NCBI RefSeq assembly: GCF_031884435.1
Contig: NZ_CP134779.1
Location: 992,001 to 1,056,000, forward strand
Origin: Bosea sp. 685
GTDB taxonomy: Bacteria > Pseudomonadota > Alphaproteobacteria > Rhizobiales > Beijerinckiaceae
Direction of reading: 5' to 3'
Length of the DNA stretch: 64,000 nt
The position numbers and the translations under genes are program-made. The notes below the pieces were generated by a model that saw only the letters and a list, made by a program, of their open reading frames with translations, was not told the origin of the DNA and ran no database searches. This document shows, piece by piece, positions 52,825 to 61,086 of the stretch. Each line of letters begins with the position of its first letter. The first letter of the stretch is position 1.

Positions 52825-53697
52825 TCAGCTCCGGAACAGGCCGCCGCCCAGCCCACCGCCGCCGAGGCGCGATTGGCCGGCGCGGGCGGTTGTGTTGTTG
52901 CCGTCGAGGCTCAGCGCGCGCTGATAGCTCTCGCTGGCTTCCGCCTTCTTGCCGAGCTTCTCATAGGCCAGACCGCGCCCGGCCCAGGCCTCGGCGTTGC
53001 GGTTGTCGACATTGAGCGAGGCGGTGAAGTCCTCGAGCGCGGCATCATATTTGCCGACCGCGATCAGGCTCTGGCCGCGCGCGGTGTAGGGCGGGGCGTT
53101 GTAGGGGTTACGGTCGATCACCGAGTCGAAATCGGAGATCGCGTACTGATGCTGGCCTTCCTTCTGGTAGACCAGCCCGCGGGCATGGAAAGCCTCGGCG
53201 GATTCGGGGTTCAGGCGGATCGCGGTGTTGAGGTCGGCCAGCGCCTGCTGGCTGTTGCCCTGCTGGCGCAGAAGATTGGCGCGCCCGACATAGGCCGGCC
53301 CGTAATTCGGATTGGCGGTGGTGGCGCGGTTGAAATCGGCAAGGGCTGAGTCGTTGCGCCCGCTCTGGCGCAGAGCCAGCGCGCGATTGGTGTAGGCCGA
53401 GGCGAGGTTCGGGTCGATCTGCACCGCCTTGGTGAAGTCGGAGATGGCGTCCGAGAAGCGGCCGACCCGGGCATAAGCCGCGCCGCGCGTGTTGTAGGCG
53501 TTGGGGTCGTTCGGGTTGCGGGAGATGACCTCACTCAGCGAGCCGATGTTCACGCTCGCATCGGCGGATGAGTTGGTGTCGATTTCCGCCACCGCTGGCT
53601 GAGAGCCGAGATTGGAGACGGTATCGCAGCCGGCCAACGCCAAGGTGATGCTCGCTGCGGCCAGCCAGTTCCTGCCGCGATCCATGCTTTGCTTCAT
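52825..53697 (-). CDS. TPR-repeat lipoprotein
   Basis: Protein of 290 residues. Lipobox in TLALAGCDTVSNLG with Cys about residue 24. About six tetratricopeptide repeats follow (NPNDPNAYNTRGAAYARVGR, NPNYGPAYVGRANLLRQQGN and similar 34-residue units), ending in a Gly-rich tail GGGGLGGGLFRS. Probably an outer-membrane or periplasmic scaffold; NlpI-like proteins of this design affect cell-wall enzymes. ATG 53697 has AGGA five bases ahead. It is convergent with the hydrolase gene. Confidence 0.88.
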   Translation of the reverse strand: MKQSMDRGRNWLAAASITLALAGCDTVSNLGSQPAVAEIDTNSSADASVNIGSLSEVISRNPNDPNAYNTRGAAYARVGRFSDAISDFTKAVQIDPNLASAYTNRALALRQSGRNDSALADFNRATTANPNYGPAYVGRANLLRQQGNSQQALADLNTAIRLNPESAEAFHARGLVYQKEGQHQYAISDFDSVIDRNPYNAPPYTARGQSLIAVGKYDAALEDFTASLNVDNRNAEAWAGRGLAYEKLGKKAEASESYQRALSLDGNNTTARAGQSRLGGGGLGGGLFRS

Positions 53698-53832
53698 CGG
53701 TCCTGGTTTCCGTGCCTTGCCTGTCGCACGCGGCAGGCTTGCCGTTCGCGACCTGATTGCGCCCCCCAACCGACAGCGCGTTCCGAAAGAAACAACGCCT
53801 GCATTGTGCCAAGACTTGGTTAACGGCGCTCG

Positions 53833-53866
53833 AAAAGCAACAGCGCCCGGAGCAGGCTCCAGGCGC
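53833..53866 (-). terminator. Candidate terminator after rpsU
   Basis: Hairpin GCGCCTGGAGC-ct-GCTCCGGGCGC on the minus strand (53843-53866, one mismatch) followed after six bases by CTTTTCG. It lies about 55 bases beyond the rpsU stop and ahead of the TPR gene. Spacing of the T-run is longer than ideal. Confidence 0.45.
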
Positions 53867-53921
53867 GGTTGGGTCTGTCGGTCTTGCCCAGCGGCGGCCG
53901 ATGCCACCGCGCGCAGGAAAA

Positions 53922-54155
53922 TCAGGGGCGCTTGGGCTTCACCGGCGCGGGCAGCAGGCCTTCGCGCTGCAGCTTCTTGCGCATCAGCTTGCGGGCGCGG
54001 CGCACGGCCTCGGCCTTCTCGCGTGCCTTCTTCTCGGAAGGCTTCTCGTAATGGCCGCGAAGCTTCATCTCGCGGAAAACGCCTTCGCGCTGAAGCTTCT
54101 TCTTGAGAGCGCGGAGAGCCTGATCGACATTGTTGTCGCGAACGAGAACCTGCAC
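53922..54155 (-). CDS. rpsU: 30S ribosomal protein S21
   Basis: Protein of 77 residues. [20 protein letters not shown] at the start and the basic [20 protein letters not shown] helix identify bS21; the C-terminal PAPVKPKRP is the alphaproteobacterial extension. The start codon is GTG at 54155, forced by family alignment. It helps start translation on the 30S subunit. Confidence 0.96.
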   Translation of the reverse strand: MQVLVRDNNVDQALRALKKKLQREGVFREMKLRGHYEKPSEKKAREKAEAVRRARKLMRKKLQREGLLPAPVKPKRP

Positions 54156-54332
54156 GTGAGTGTCCGTCTTTAGCGGGTTGGTCTAAAAAGTCGGGCGAGC
54201 GGGCCTGCCAAGCAGGTCGCTCGAAGGATCGTGCGGATAACAGAAATCAATCCGGCTGTCCACGCCGCGATGCAGCGAAAATGCTGGGAAAATCGGGCTT
54301 CGCGCGGCTTTGCACTCTGAAATCTGAATCCG

Positions 54333-54402
54333 CCTCTCATCCAAAAGTGAGAGCAGGTTCAATGCGAAAAACCGGTGCCCGGTTTTTCGCATCCTGCTCG
54401 GG
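54333..54402. repeat. Palindromic mosaic intergenic element
   Basis: In the 248-base gap between rpsU and purK: tctcatccaaaagtgagagc, then agg, then a perfect 12-bp-arm dyad GCGAAAAACCGG-tgc-CCGGTTTTTCGC (54364-54390), then cctgctc. The same composite order recurs at 57181-57246. The rest of the gap holds no gene that can be supported. Confidence 0.75.
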
Positions 54403-54403
54403 T

Positions 54404-55504
54404 TCAGGCTTTTTCGGGTGTGACCCGCGTGACATGGCCCATTTTGCGGCCCGGACGGGCGTCGCGCTTGCCGTAGAGATGCAGATGCGCGCCGGGCTCG
54501 GCCAGGAGATCGCGCCAGCGCAAGGCCGCATCGCCGATCAGATTCTCCATCTCGACGCGGCCGCGCCGGGCCGCCGAGCCGAGCGGGAAGCCGCAGACGG
54601 CCCGGACATGCTGGTGGAATTGCGAGGTCTGCGCGCCCTCGCTGGTCCAATGTCCGGAATTATGCACGCGCGGGGCGATCTCGTTGACGATCACGCGCTC
54701 GGCCGCGCCCTCGCCGACCACGAACATCTCGACCGCGAAGACGCCGATATAGCCCAGCGCGTCGCCGATCTGGCGCGCGGCTGCGATGGCGGCCGCGCCA
54801 GTGTTCGGTGAAAGCTGTGCCGGTATGCGAGTGAAGGCGAGGATATGGTCGCGATGCTCGTTCTCGCAGACGTCGAAGGCGGCGAATGCACCGTCGGAGC
54901 CGCGCGCGGCGACGACCGAAACCTCGCGCGTGAAGGGCACGAAGCCTTCCAGAATCGCGGAGAAATGGCCGATCGCCTCATAAGCTTCCGCAAGGTCGCT
55001 TCCGGCGGCGATCTTGACCTGACCCTTACCGTCATAGCCGAAGCGTCGCGTCTTCAGGATGCTGGGGCGGCCGAGATCGGTGACGGCGGCTTCGAGATCA
55101 GCCAGCGAATCGACGGCGCGGAACGGCGCCACAGTCAGGCCCAGGCCCGCGACGAAGCTCTTCTCACTGAGCCGGTCCTGCGTCACCGCGAGCGCGCGCG
55201 CTCCGGGGTGCAGCGGTGTGCGGGCGGCGAGGAAGGCTGCGGTCGCGGCCGGCACGTTCTCGAATTCATAGGTCACGACGTCGACCGCATCGGCGAAGCG
55301 CGCCAGCGCAGCTTCATCCTCATAGTCGCCGACGGTATGGCGGGCCGCGACGTCGAAGGCCGGGCTGTCGGGCTCCGGCGCGAAGATATGGGCGCGGATG
55401 CCGAGATCGGCGGCGGCGAGCGCGAGCATGCGGGCGAGCTGGCCGCCGCCCAGGATGCCGAGCATGGCGCCGGGCGCAAGGCCGCTGGAATCGGGCGTGC
55501 TCAT
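54404..55504 (-). CDS. purK: 5-(carboxyamino)imidazole ribonucleotide synthase
   Basis: Protein of 366 residues of the ATP-grasp superfamily. [19 protein letters not shown] at the N-terminus, [15 protein letters not shown] (ATP loop), [11 protein letters not shown] and [20 protein letters not shown] are diagnostic. It carboxylates AIR using ATP and bicarbonate. The start ATG overlaps the purE stop as ATGA. A pair of small purine-synthesis genes in the usual order. Confidence 0.96.
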   Translation of the reverse strand: MSTPDSSGLAPGAMLGILGGGQLARMLALAAADLGIRAHIFAPEPDSPAFDVAARHTVGDYEDEAALARFADAVDVVTYEFENVPAATAAFLAARTPLHPGARALAVTQDRLSEKSFVAGLGLTVAPFRAVDSLADLEAAVTDLGRPSILKTRRFGYDGKGQVKIAAGSDLAEAYEAIGHFSAILEGFVPFTREVSVVAARGSDGAFAAFDVCENEHRDHILAFTRIPAQLSPNTGAAAIAAARQIGDALGYIGVFAVEMFVVGEGAAERVIVNEIAPRVHNSGHWTSEGAQTSQFHQHVRAVCGFPLGSAARRGRVEMENLIGDAALRWRDLLAEPGAHLHLYGKRDARPGRKMGHVTRVTPEKA

Positions 55505-56022
55505 TTTTCGTCCTTCGCGGGGCGCGTCTCGTCCTTCACCGGATGCTCGGCGATCGCGGCGCTCTGGCGGGCGCGGTAGGCGTCGAGGCGCTTAGCGAGC
55601 GCCTCGTCGCTGAGTGCGAGCACGGCAGCGGCGAGGAGAGCGGCGTTGATCGCGCCGGCGCGGCCGATGGCGAGCGTGCCGACCGGGATGCCGGCCGGCA
55701 TCTGCACGATCGAGAGCAGGCTGTCCTGGCCCGATAATGCCTTGGATTCGACAGGTACGCCGAAGACGGGCAGGGGGGTCAGGGAGGCGGTCATGCCCGG
55801 CAGATGAGCTGCGCCGCCGGCGCCTGCGATCACCACCTTGAAGCCTTCGGCCTTGGCGCCACGGGCGAAGGTGAACATCCGGTCGGGCGTGCGATGGGCG
55901 GAGACGATGCGCGCATCATAGGTGATGGCGAGCGCGTCCAGCGTCTCGGCGGCATGGCGCATCGTCGCCCAGTCGGACTGGCTGCCCATGATGATGGCGA
56001 CGGCGGGGCTGGTCTGGGCCAT
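55501..56022 (-). CDS. purE: 5-(carboxyamino)imidazole ribonucleotide mutase
   Basis: Protein of 173 residues. [15 protein letters not shown] near the N-terminus, [15 protein letters not shown] (catalytic His of the AHR motif), [20 protein letters not shown] and [14 protein letters not shown] are all PurE class I signatures. The C-terminal 12 residues are charged and extra. It converts N5-CAIR to CAIR for PurC. Confidence 0.96.
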   Translation of the reverse strand: MAQTSPAVAIIMGSQSDWATMRHAAETLDALAITYDARIVSAHRTPDRMFTFARGAKAEGFKVVIAGAGGAAHLPGMTASLTPLPVFGVPVESKALSGQDSLLSIVQMPAGIPVGTLAIGRAGAINAALLAAAVLALSDEALAKRLDAYRARQSAAIAEHPVKDETRPAKDEK

Positions 56023-56067
56023 GAAACGGATCGCTTCCGGAACTTCGCGGCAGAAAGAGCCTGATGT

Positions 56068-56096
56068 TACCCGAAAACCGGGATCCGCTTTTCGCT
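56068..56096. repeat. Partial palindromic intergenic element
   Basis: CGAAAACCGGGATCCGCTTTTCG-like dyad about 50 bases upstream of purE, a short member of the family also at 31688, 54333 and 57135. The rest of the 56023-56199 gap holds the purE promoter region without recognisable boxes. Confidence 0.55.
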
Positions 56097-56199
56097 AGGG
56101 CGGACCTTCGGCTCGGCATCCTGCTCCGAGGACAAGGAAGCGCGCGATCTAGACCACGCAACGCTGCGGAAGCAAGCGGCGAATCGCCATTATCCTTGC

Positions 56200-56418
56200 T
56201 CAGGCGATGATATCGGGGGTTAAAGCGTCCTCGATCTGGGCGATGCGATCCTTCAGATAGAGCTTGCGCTTCTTCAGGCGCTGCACCTGGATCTGGTTGA
56301 CTGCGCCGACCCGCTCCAGCGCGTCGATGGCGCTGTCGAGGTCGCGATGCTCCTCGCGCAGTCGCGCCAGTTCCGTGGTGAAGGCCTCGACCTCGTCAGG
56401 GCTGAGCTCGAATCCCAT
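56200..56418 (-). CDS. DUF465/YdcH-family small protein
   Basis: Protein of 72 residues. Coiled-coil helix pair with LREEHRDLDSAIDALERVGA and VQRLKKRKLYLKDRIAQIED, the DUF465 pattern (H-x-x-L-D, LKK-x-K-L-x-LKD). The ribosome site CAGGAGCT ahead of ATG 56418 lies inside the terminal arm of the inverted-repeat element at 56421. The function of the family is unknown. Upstream of purE on the same strand, 177 bases away. Confidence 0.9.
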   Translation of the reverse strand: MGFELSPDEVEAFTTELARLREEHRDLDSAIDALERVGAVNQIQVQRLKKRKLYLKDRIAQIEDALTPDIIA

Positions 56419-56420
56419 TA

Positions 56421-56686
56421 AGAGCTCCTGACAGGGCCTGAGGCGGTCTCGACGCCGGCAATTCGTTTGATCCGCCAGGAGCGACGTGAAGCCGATACCG
56501 TTGGTATCGGCAAGCGGCGCGACGCCGCGGGCAGGCGAACTCCCGGCGCCGAAGGCGGGTTTTGGAGGGCCGTCTGCGGCGTCGAGATCTGCTCGCCGAT
56601 ACCAACGGTATCGGCTGCGCGCTTCTCCTGGCATTCGACTCCTCCAAAACCCATCGAGATCGCCTCAGGCCCTGTCAGGAGCTCTA
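56421..56686. repeat. 266-bp inverted-repeat element with inner hairpins
   Basis: Terminal arms of 31 bases (56421-56451 and 56656-56686) differ at one base; they begin agagctcctgacagggcctg. Each half also carries a hairpin with 9-base arms, gccgatacc/ggtatcggc (56491-56511 and 56595-56615), and further short matches such as gccaggag and ggttttggagg. No credible gene lies inside. Size and symmetry resemble a MITE-like or cruciform-forming element. Outside the right arm, 56687-56912 holds no gene that can be supported. Confidence 0.8.
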
Positions 56687-56912
56687 GTCCATCTCGTGAT
56701 CGCCGCAATCGGGGGCGACTATGCTGAGACGCCGCGCGCGCCGCAAGAGCGGGGAGCCTGCGGCGGAGGCAGGAGCGCATCATATTCGCGCCTTCCGAGA
56801 CAGAGGCCATTCACGATCACAGAATCTCATGGTGCGGTGCGAGATTGCCCCGCAGACGTGAAGCCGGCTCTGTGTCAGACTGTCTCGTCAACCGCTCATC
56901 AGGAGGATCCAG

Positions 56913-57101
56913 ATGTCGCTGCAGACCCATCTCGTCGAGCTCGAACGGAAGCATCGTCAACTCGAAGAAGCCATCGCGCAGGCCGTATCGAGCCCGTCCT
57001 CGGACGATCTCAGTGTGGTCGAGTTGAAGCGCAAGAAGTTGATGCTGAAGGAAGAGATCGAGCGGGTGCGGCAGACGATGCCGGACCGAACTCTGCATTG
57101 A
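56913..57101 (+). CDS. DUF465/YdcH-family small protein
   Basis: Protein of 62 residues, second DUF465 protein, divergent from the first. LVELERKHRQLEEAIAQAVS and VVELKRKKLMLKEEIERVRQ show the same two-helix pattern. AGGAGGATC lies ideally ahead of ATG 56913. It is followed by palindromic repeats and then a strong hairpin with a T-run at 57285. Confidence 0.9.
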   Translation: MSLQTHLVELERKHRQLEEAIAQAVSSPSSDDLSVVELKRKKLMLKEEIERVRQTMPDRTLH

Positions 57102-57134
57102 GGGCCTAAGGCGGGCCGTCACAGCTTTGATGAT

Positions 57135-57246
57135 GCATCAGCTTGCTCCGAAAACCGGTTCCCACTTTTCGGGCTGATGCTCTCATCAAAAAGTGAGAGC
57201 AGGATCGACGCGAAAAACCGGTTCCCACTTTTTCGCATCCTGCTCT
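57135..57246. repeat. Two adjacent palindromic mosaic elements
   Basis: Unit a (57135-57182): gcatcag...ctgatgc outside, CGAAAACCGGTTCCCACTTT inside. Unit b (57196-57245): agagcagga outside pairing with tcctgctct, GCGAAAAACCGGTTCCCACT inside. The linker tctcatcaaaaagtgagagc matches that at 54333-54357. The best-preserved members of the family in the window. Confidence 0.8.
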
Positions 57247-57284
57247 AGCGACCCGTTCTGGAGATTCTATTTCATCAGATCAGG

Positions 57285-57309
57285 CCGGCCCCGAGAGGGG
57301 CCGGTTTTT
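57285..57309 (+). terminator. Rho-independent terminator
   Basis: CCGGCCCC-gaga-GGGGCCGG-TTTTT: perfect 8-bp GC stem, GNRA-type loop and five T. It is 184 bases beyond the DUF465 stop, with palindromic repeats between. It may end the DUF465 transcript or that of a small RNA. Confidence 0.85.
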
Positions 57310-57439
57310 CATTGGCGAAGCCCGGTGGGAAAGGCCGTTCCGGCATGCCGGTCAATCTCAGCAGGCGAAGTGCGGGAAGGCCGGAACTTCTTTCTGCATC
57401 AGATGTTGAAGGGGGCGTGTGGGAGCGAGGGAGGCTGTC

Positions 57440-57700
57440 TTGGGTATCGTCTGGACCATCATCGTCGGTTTCATCGCCGGCATCGTCGCAAAATTCATCA
57501 TGCCAGGCCCGAACGAGCCTTCGGGCTTCGTGCTGACGACGATCCTCGGCATCATCGGGGCTTTCGTCGCGACTTATCTCGGCCAGTCGCTCGGCTGGTA
57601 CGCGCCGGGCCAGGGGGCGGGGCTGATCGGTGCCATCGTCGGTGCGATCGTCGTGCTTCTGGTCTGGGGCATGGTCAGTGGCCGCAATCGCGCTGTCTGA
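57440..57700 (+). CDS. GlsB/YeaQ/YmgE-family membrane protein
   Basis: Protein of 86 residues. GIVWTIIVGFIAGIVAKFIM and PSGFVLTTILGIIGAFVATY plus GLIGAIVGAIVVLLVWG form three TM helices with the conserved PGPNEPSG turn. TTG 57440 was chosen: AGGGAGG stands five bases ahead and family members start MGIIWTII; the earlier GTG at 57419 has no such site. Stress-associated small membrane protein. Confidence 0.9.
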   Translation: MGIVWTIIVGFIAGIVAKFIMPGPNEPSGFVLTTILGIIGAFVATYLGQSLGWYAPGQGAGLIGAIVGAIVVLLVWGMVSGRNRAV

Positions 57701-57736
57701 TCGCAGCGTTCTCATCCCGAAACAGGAGTTCGTGCC

Positions 57737-58258
57737 GTGAGTGATGACAACAGCAGCGGCGGCTTTCCGTCGATGACCGCTCTTCTCGGACTACTTGCCG
57801 TCGCCGGCTACCAGAACCGCGACAAGATCGCCGAATGGCTTGGCGGGCGAGGCCAGCCTGAGGCCGGACAAGTTCCTGACGCCAAGCAAGTCCCAGTGCC
57901 GCAGCAGGGGCAGGCCGGAGCCGCGCCTTCGGGGTATGGCGGCCTTCTGGGCAGTCTCGGCGGCCTGCTGGGTGCCGGCGGCGCCGGAGCGGTGCTCAAT
58001 AGCGGGCTGGGCGAGCTCGTCGACCGCTTCAAACAGGCGGGACAAGGCGACAAGGCCGATTCCTGGGTGCAGCCGGGCCCCAACAAGGCGGTCGCGCCGG
58101 GTGATCTGGAGCAGGCTCTCGGGCCGGAGGCTCTTGACGCGATCGCGCGTCAGACCGGGCTGTCGCGCGCGGAGCTGTTGGAACGACTCGCGAAGGTGCT
58201 CCCGGAGGCGGTCGATCGCTACACGCCCGATGGCAGCCTCAGCCGCTCCCCCGCTTAA
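57737..58258 (+). CDS. YidB-like (DUF937) protein
   Basis: Protein of 173 residues. A hydrophobic N-terminus (TALLGLLAVAGYQNRDKI), a Gly/Gln-rich linker, GGLLGSLGGLLGAGGAGAVL, then the conserved YidB C-terminal part DSWVQPGPNKAVAPGDLEQA and LDAIARQTGLSRAELLERLA. The start is GTG 57737 with CAGGAG nine bases ahead. Function in the family is unknown. Confidence 0.88.
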   Translation: MSDDNSSGGFPSMTALLGLLAVAGYQNRDKIAEWLGGRGQPEAGQVPDAKQVPVPQQGQAGAAPSGYGGLLGSLGGLLGAGGAGAVLNSGLGELVDRFKQAGQGDKADSWVQPGPNKAVAPGDLEQALGPEALDAIARQTGLSRAELLERLAKVLPEAVDRYTPDGSLSRSPA

Positions 58259-58332
58259 AGCGCCATTGATCGAGGCGGGCGCCGCTTCGCGGGCAGGGCT
58301 TTTCTGCCTGTTGCTCTGATGCGACTTTTTGT

Positions 58333-58358
58333 CCGTTCGGCTGGTTCCGGCCGAACGG
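58333..58358. terminator. Hairpin between convergent genes
   Basis: CCGTTCGGC / GCCGAACGG with an 8-base loop between yidB-like and the acyl-CoA synthetase gene. No good T-run follows on either strand, so a shared terminator is only possible. Confidence 0.4.
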
Positions 58359-58399
58359 AGGGGTTTGGCTTGCAGCGCTGCGATAGAGGCAGCGCAGAG

Positions 58400-60028
58400 T
58401 CAGAGCGCGCGCGCCATTTCGCGTAGCTTGAACTTCTGGATTTTGCCCGTCGAGGTCTTGGGCACCTCGATGAAGACCACGCTGCGCGGGCATTTGAACG
58501 AGGCTAGCAGGCCCTTGCACCAGGCGATGATCTCGGCCTCGGTCACGCTCTGTCCCGGCTTGAGTTCGATGAAGGCGCAAGGGGTCTCGCCCCATTTCTC
58601 GTCGGGCCTGGCCACCACGGCTGCCGTCTGCACGGCCGGGTGCTTGTAGAGCGCGTCCTCGACCTCGATCGAGGAGATGTTCTCGCCGCCCGAGATGATG
58701 ATGTCCTTGGAGCGGTCCTTGAGCTGGATATAGCCGTCGGCATAGCGCACGCCGAGATCGCCAGTGTGGAACCAGCCGCCTTCGAAGGCCGCCTTGGTCG
58801 CCTTCGGGTTCTTGAGATAGCCCTTCATCACGACATTGCCGCGCATCATGACCTCGCCCAGCGTCGTGCCGTCATGGGGCATGGGCTCCATCGTCTCGGG
58901 ATCGCGCACGTCGAGGCTTTCCAGCGCCGGGTAACGGACGCCCTGACGCGCCTTCAGCGTCGCTTGATCGGAGGCCGGCAATGCGTCCCAGTCCCGGTTC
59001 CATTCGTTGACGACTGCCGGGCCGTAGCATTCGGTCAGGCCGTAGAGATGGGTGACCTCGAAGCCGGCCTGCTTCATCGCGCCGAGCACGGCCTCGGGGG
59101 GCGGGGCCGCGGCAGTGAAGAAGGCGACCTTCTGTGGGAAGTTGCGCTGCTCCTCCGGCCGGGCATTGAGCAGCGTCGACATCACGATCGGCGCGCCGCA
59201 GAGATGGGTGACGTGGTGGTCGGCGAGCGCGTCATACATCGCCTTGGCGCGGACCTGGCGCAGGCAGACATGGGTGCCAGCCAGGATCGAGATCGTCCAG
59301 GGAAAGCACCAGCCATTGCAGTGGAACATCGGCAGCGTCCAGAGATAGACCGGGTGCCTGCCCATGCCGCCGGTGATGACGTTCGAGGTGGCGAGCAGGC
59401 TCGCGCCGCGATGATGGTAGACCACGCCCTTGGGGTCGCCGGTGGTGCCGGAGGTGTAGTTCAGCGCGATCGCGTCCCATTCGTCTGATGGCATCGCCCA
59501 GGCGAAATCGGCGTCGCCGGTCGCGAGGAAGTCCTCGTACTCGACCGTCCCGACACGCTCGCCGGGCCCGTCATAGACCGGGTCGTCATAATCGATGACG
59601 AGCGGCTTCACCGTGCACAGCGCCAGCGCCTCTTTGACCGTCCTGGAGAATTCGCGGTCAGCGATCACGACCTTGGCCTCACCATGGTCGAGCGAGAAGG
59701 CGATAATCGCGGCATCGAGCCTGGTGTTCAGCGTGTTCAGCACGGCCCCGCACATCGGCACGCCGTAATGGCATTCGAGCATGGCGGGCGTGTTGGGCAG
59801 CATGGCTGCGACGGTGTCGTTCTTGCCGATGCCGTGCTTCTGCAGCGCCGAGGCGAGGCGGCGCGAGCGGGCGTAGAACTCGGCGTAGCTGCGGCGCAGC
59901 GGGCCATGGATGATCGCGACCTGCTCGGGGAAGACGCTTGCGGCCCGCTCCAGGAAGGTCAAGGGCGTCAGCGGCTGGAAATTCGCCGGGTTGCGGTCGA
60001 GGTCGGTGTCGTAGGCGCTGATGGTCAT
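58400..60028 (-). CDS. Acyl-CoA synthetase, AMP-forming (DmdB/AlkK-like)
   Basis: Protein of 542 residues. P-loop LNYTSGTTGDPKGVVYHHRG (about residues 183-202), LPMFHCNGWCFPW, LYGLTECYGPAV, WFHTGDLGVRYADGYIQLKD and the lysine motif KTSTGKIQKFKLRE. The pattern PMFHCNGWCFPW is typical of medium-chain/MMPA-CoA ligases of the DmdB group. ATG 60028 (MTISAYDTDLDRNPANFQPL). Substrate may be a medium-chain fatty acid or methylmercaptopropionate. Confidence 0.92.
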   Translation of the reverse strand: MTISAYDTDLDRNPANFQPLTPLTFLERAASVFPEQVAIIHGPLRRSYAEFYARSRRLASALQKHGIGKNDTVAAMLPNTPAMLECHYGVPMCGAVLNTLNTRLDAAIIAFSLDHGEAKVVIADREFSRTVKEALALCTVKPLVIDYDDPVYDGPGERVGTVEYEDFLATGDADFAWAMPSDEWDAIALNYTSGTTGDPKGVVYHHRGASLLATSNVITGGMGRHPVYLWTLPMFHCNGWCFPWTISILAGTHVCLRQVRAKAMYDALADHHVTHLCGAPIVMSTLLNARPEEQRNFPQKVAFFTAAAPPPEAVLGAMKQAGFEVTHLYGLTECYGPAVVNEWNRDWDALPASDQATLKARQGVRYPALESLDVRDPETMEPMPHDGTTLGEVMMRGNVVMKGYLKNPKATKAAFEGGWFHTGDLGVRYADGYIQLKDRSKDIIISGGENISSIEVEDALYKHPAVQTAAVVARPDEKWGETPCAFIELKPGQSVTEAEIIAWCKGLLASFKCPRSVVFIEVPKTSTGKIQKFKLREMARAL

Positions 60029-60131
60029 GATGGTGTCGTCTCCCTCGGCCGTGCGACACGACAGCCTTAGCCTCTGCGGGCCTTGCGGGTAATCCATCCC
60101 TTTTTCCGAGAGGGCGCAATCGGCGTAGGCT

Positions 60132-60896
60132 TCAGCCCAGCAAATGCAGCCCGCGCACGCCGTCGAAGACGAGCTTGCCCCCGACCGCGAGCAGCAGCCA
60201 GTAGATGATCGTGTAGAAGCGCTCGGCCGGAACGCGGCGCACCAGCCAGACGCCGGCGACGGTCGAGACGATCGCGACCGGGAACAGCGCTGCCGAGGCG
60301 GTGAGGTTTGCCGGGGTGAACTGGCCGAGCGCGAGATAGGGGCCGAGCTTGATCAGGTTGAGCATGGCAAAGAAGATCGCGCCCGTGCCGACGAAGACGG
60401 CAGGGGCCAGGCGCTGTGGCATGACGTAGATCTGGAAGGGTGGGCCACCGGCATGGGCGATCATGCTGGCGAAGCCGCAAAGCGCGCCCCAGAACGAGCC
60501 GGCGAGGTAGCTCGCCCGTTTCACCGGCGCTGCCGCTTTGCCGTCGCTCAGCATGCGGCGCAGCGCAAAACCCATCGAGATCAGGCCGATCGCGAGGCCG
60601 ACGGCCGCGTCCGAGACCTTCGCCGCCAGCAGATAGCCGGCGAGAATGCCGAGCAGCGCACCGGGCAGCAGCGTCGCGAGATTGCGGCGATCGAATTCGC
60701 GGCGATAGGACCAGACCGTCACCACATCTTGCGAGATCAGCAGCGGCAGCATGATCGCGGCCGCCTGGACCGGCGAGACGACGAGGGCCATCAAGGGCAA
60801 GGACAACAGGCCGAGCCCCGAGAAGCCGCCTTTCGACAGGCCCATCAGGATGACGGCGGGCACCATGGCGGCGAAGAAGGCAGGGTCGAGGATCAT
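60132..60896 (-). CDS. TSUP-family (TauE/SafE) membrane permease
   Basis: Protein of 254 residues with about eight TM helices. VPAVILMGLSKGGFSGLGLL at the start is the duplicated TSUP motif, echoed by ALCGFASMIAHAGGPPFQIY in the second half. The family exports or imports sulfonates, sulfite or other anions. Divergent from prpE with 190 bases between. ATG 60896 (MILDPAFFAAM) chosen because the next upstream frame is unrelated. Confidence 0.9.
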   Translation of the reverse strand: MILDPAFFAAMVPAVILMGLSKGGFSGLGLLSLPLMALVVSPVQAAAIMLPLLISQDVVTVWSYRREFDRRNLATLLPGALLGILAGYLLAAKVSDAAVGLAIGLISMGFALRRMLSDGKAAAPVKRASYLAGSFWGALCGFASMIAHAGGPPFQIYVMPQRLAPAVFVGTGAIFFAMLNLIKLGPYLALGQFTPANLTASAALFPVAIVSTVAGVWLVRRVPAERFYTIIYWLLLAVGGKLVFDGVRGLHLLG

Positions 60897-61086
60897 GGGT
60901 TCGGGGCGCTCGCCTCGGCGTGGCGCAAGGATTGCGCGAGGCATCCATTGCTGGGCGAAAGTCTGACGGCCAGACGCTTGCGCCAGAGGGGGCGAATGCT
61001 CACGATCCCGCCCAAAATGAGCCTCCGCCGCTGCCGGTTGGTCCGCGGGGTGTAGGCCAGAACAGGGCGAAGAGGATACGCGTTCC

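Noticed and set aside
54183..54650. A 155-codon minus-strand frame between rpsU and purK
   Set aside because: It overlaps the purK 3' end in another frame and passes through a palindromic repeat.
56396..56810. Several 80-130-codon open frames inside the 266-bp inverted repeat
   Set aside because: They read through palindromic DNA, give mirrored low-complexity peptides and have no ribosome site.
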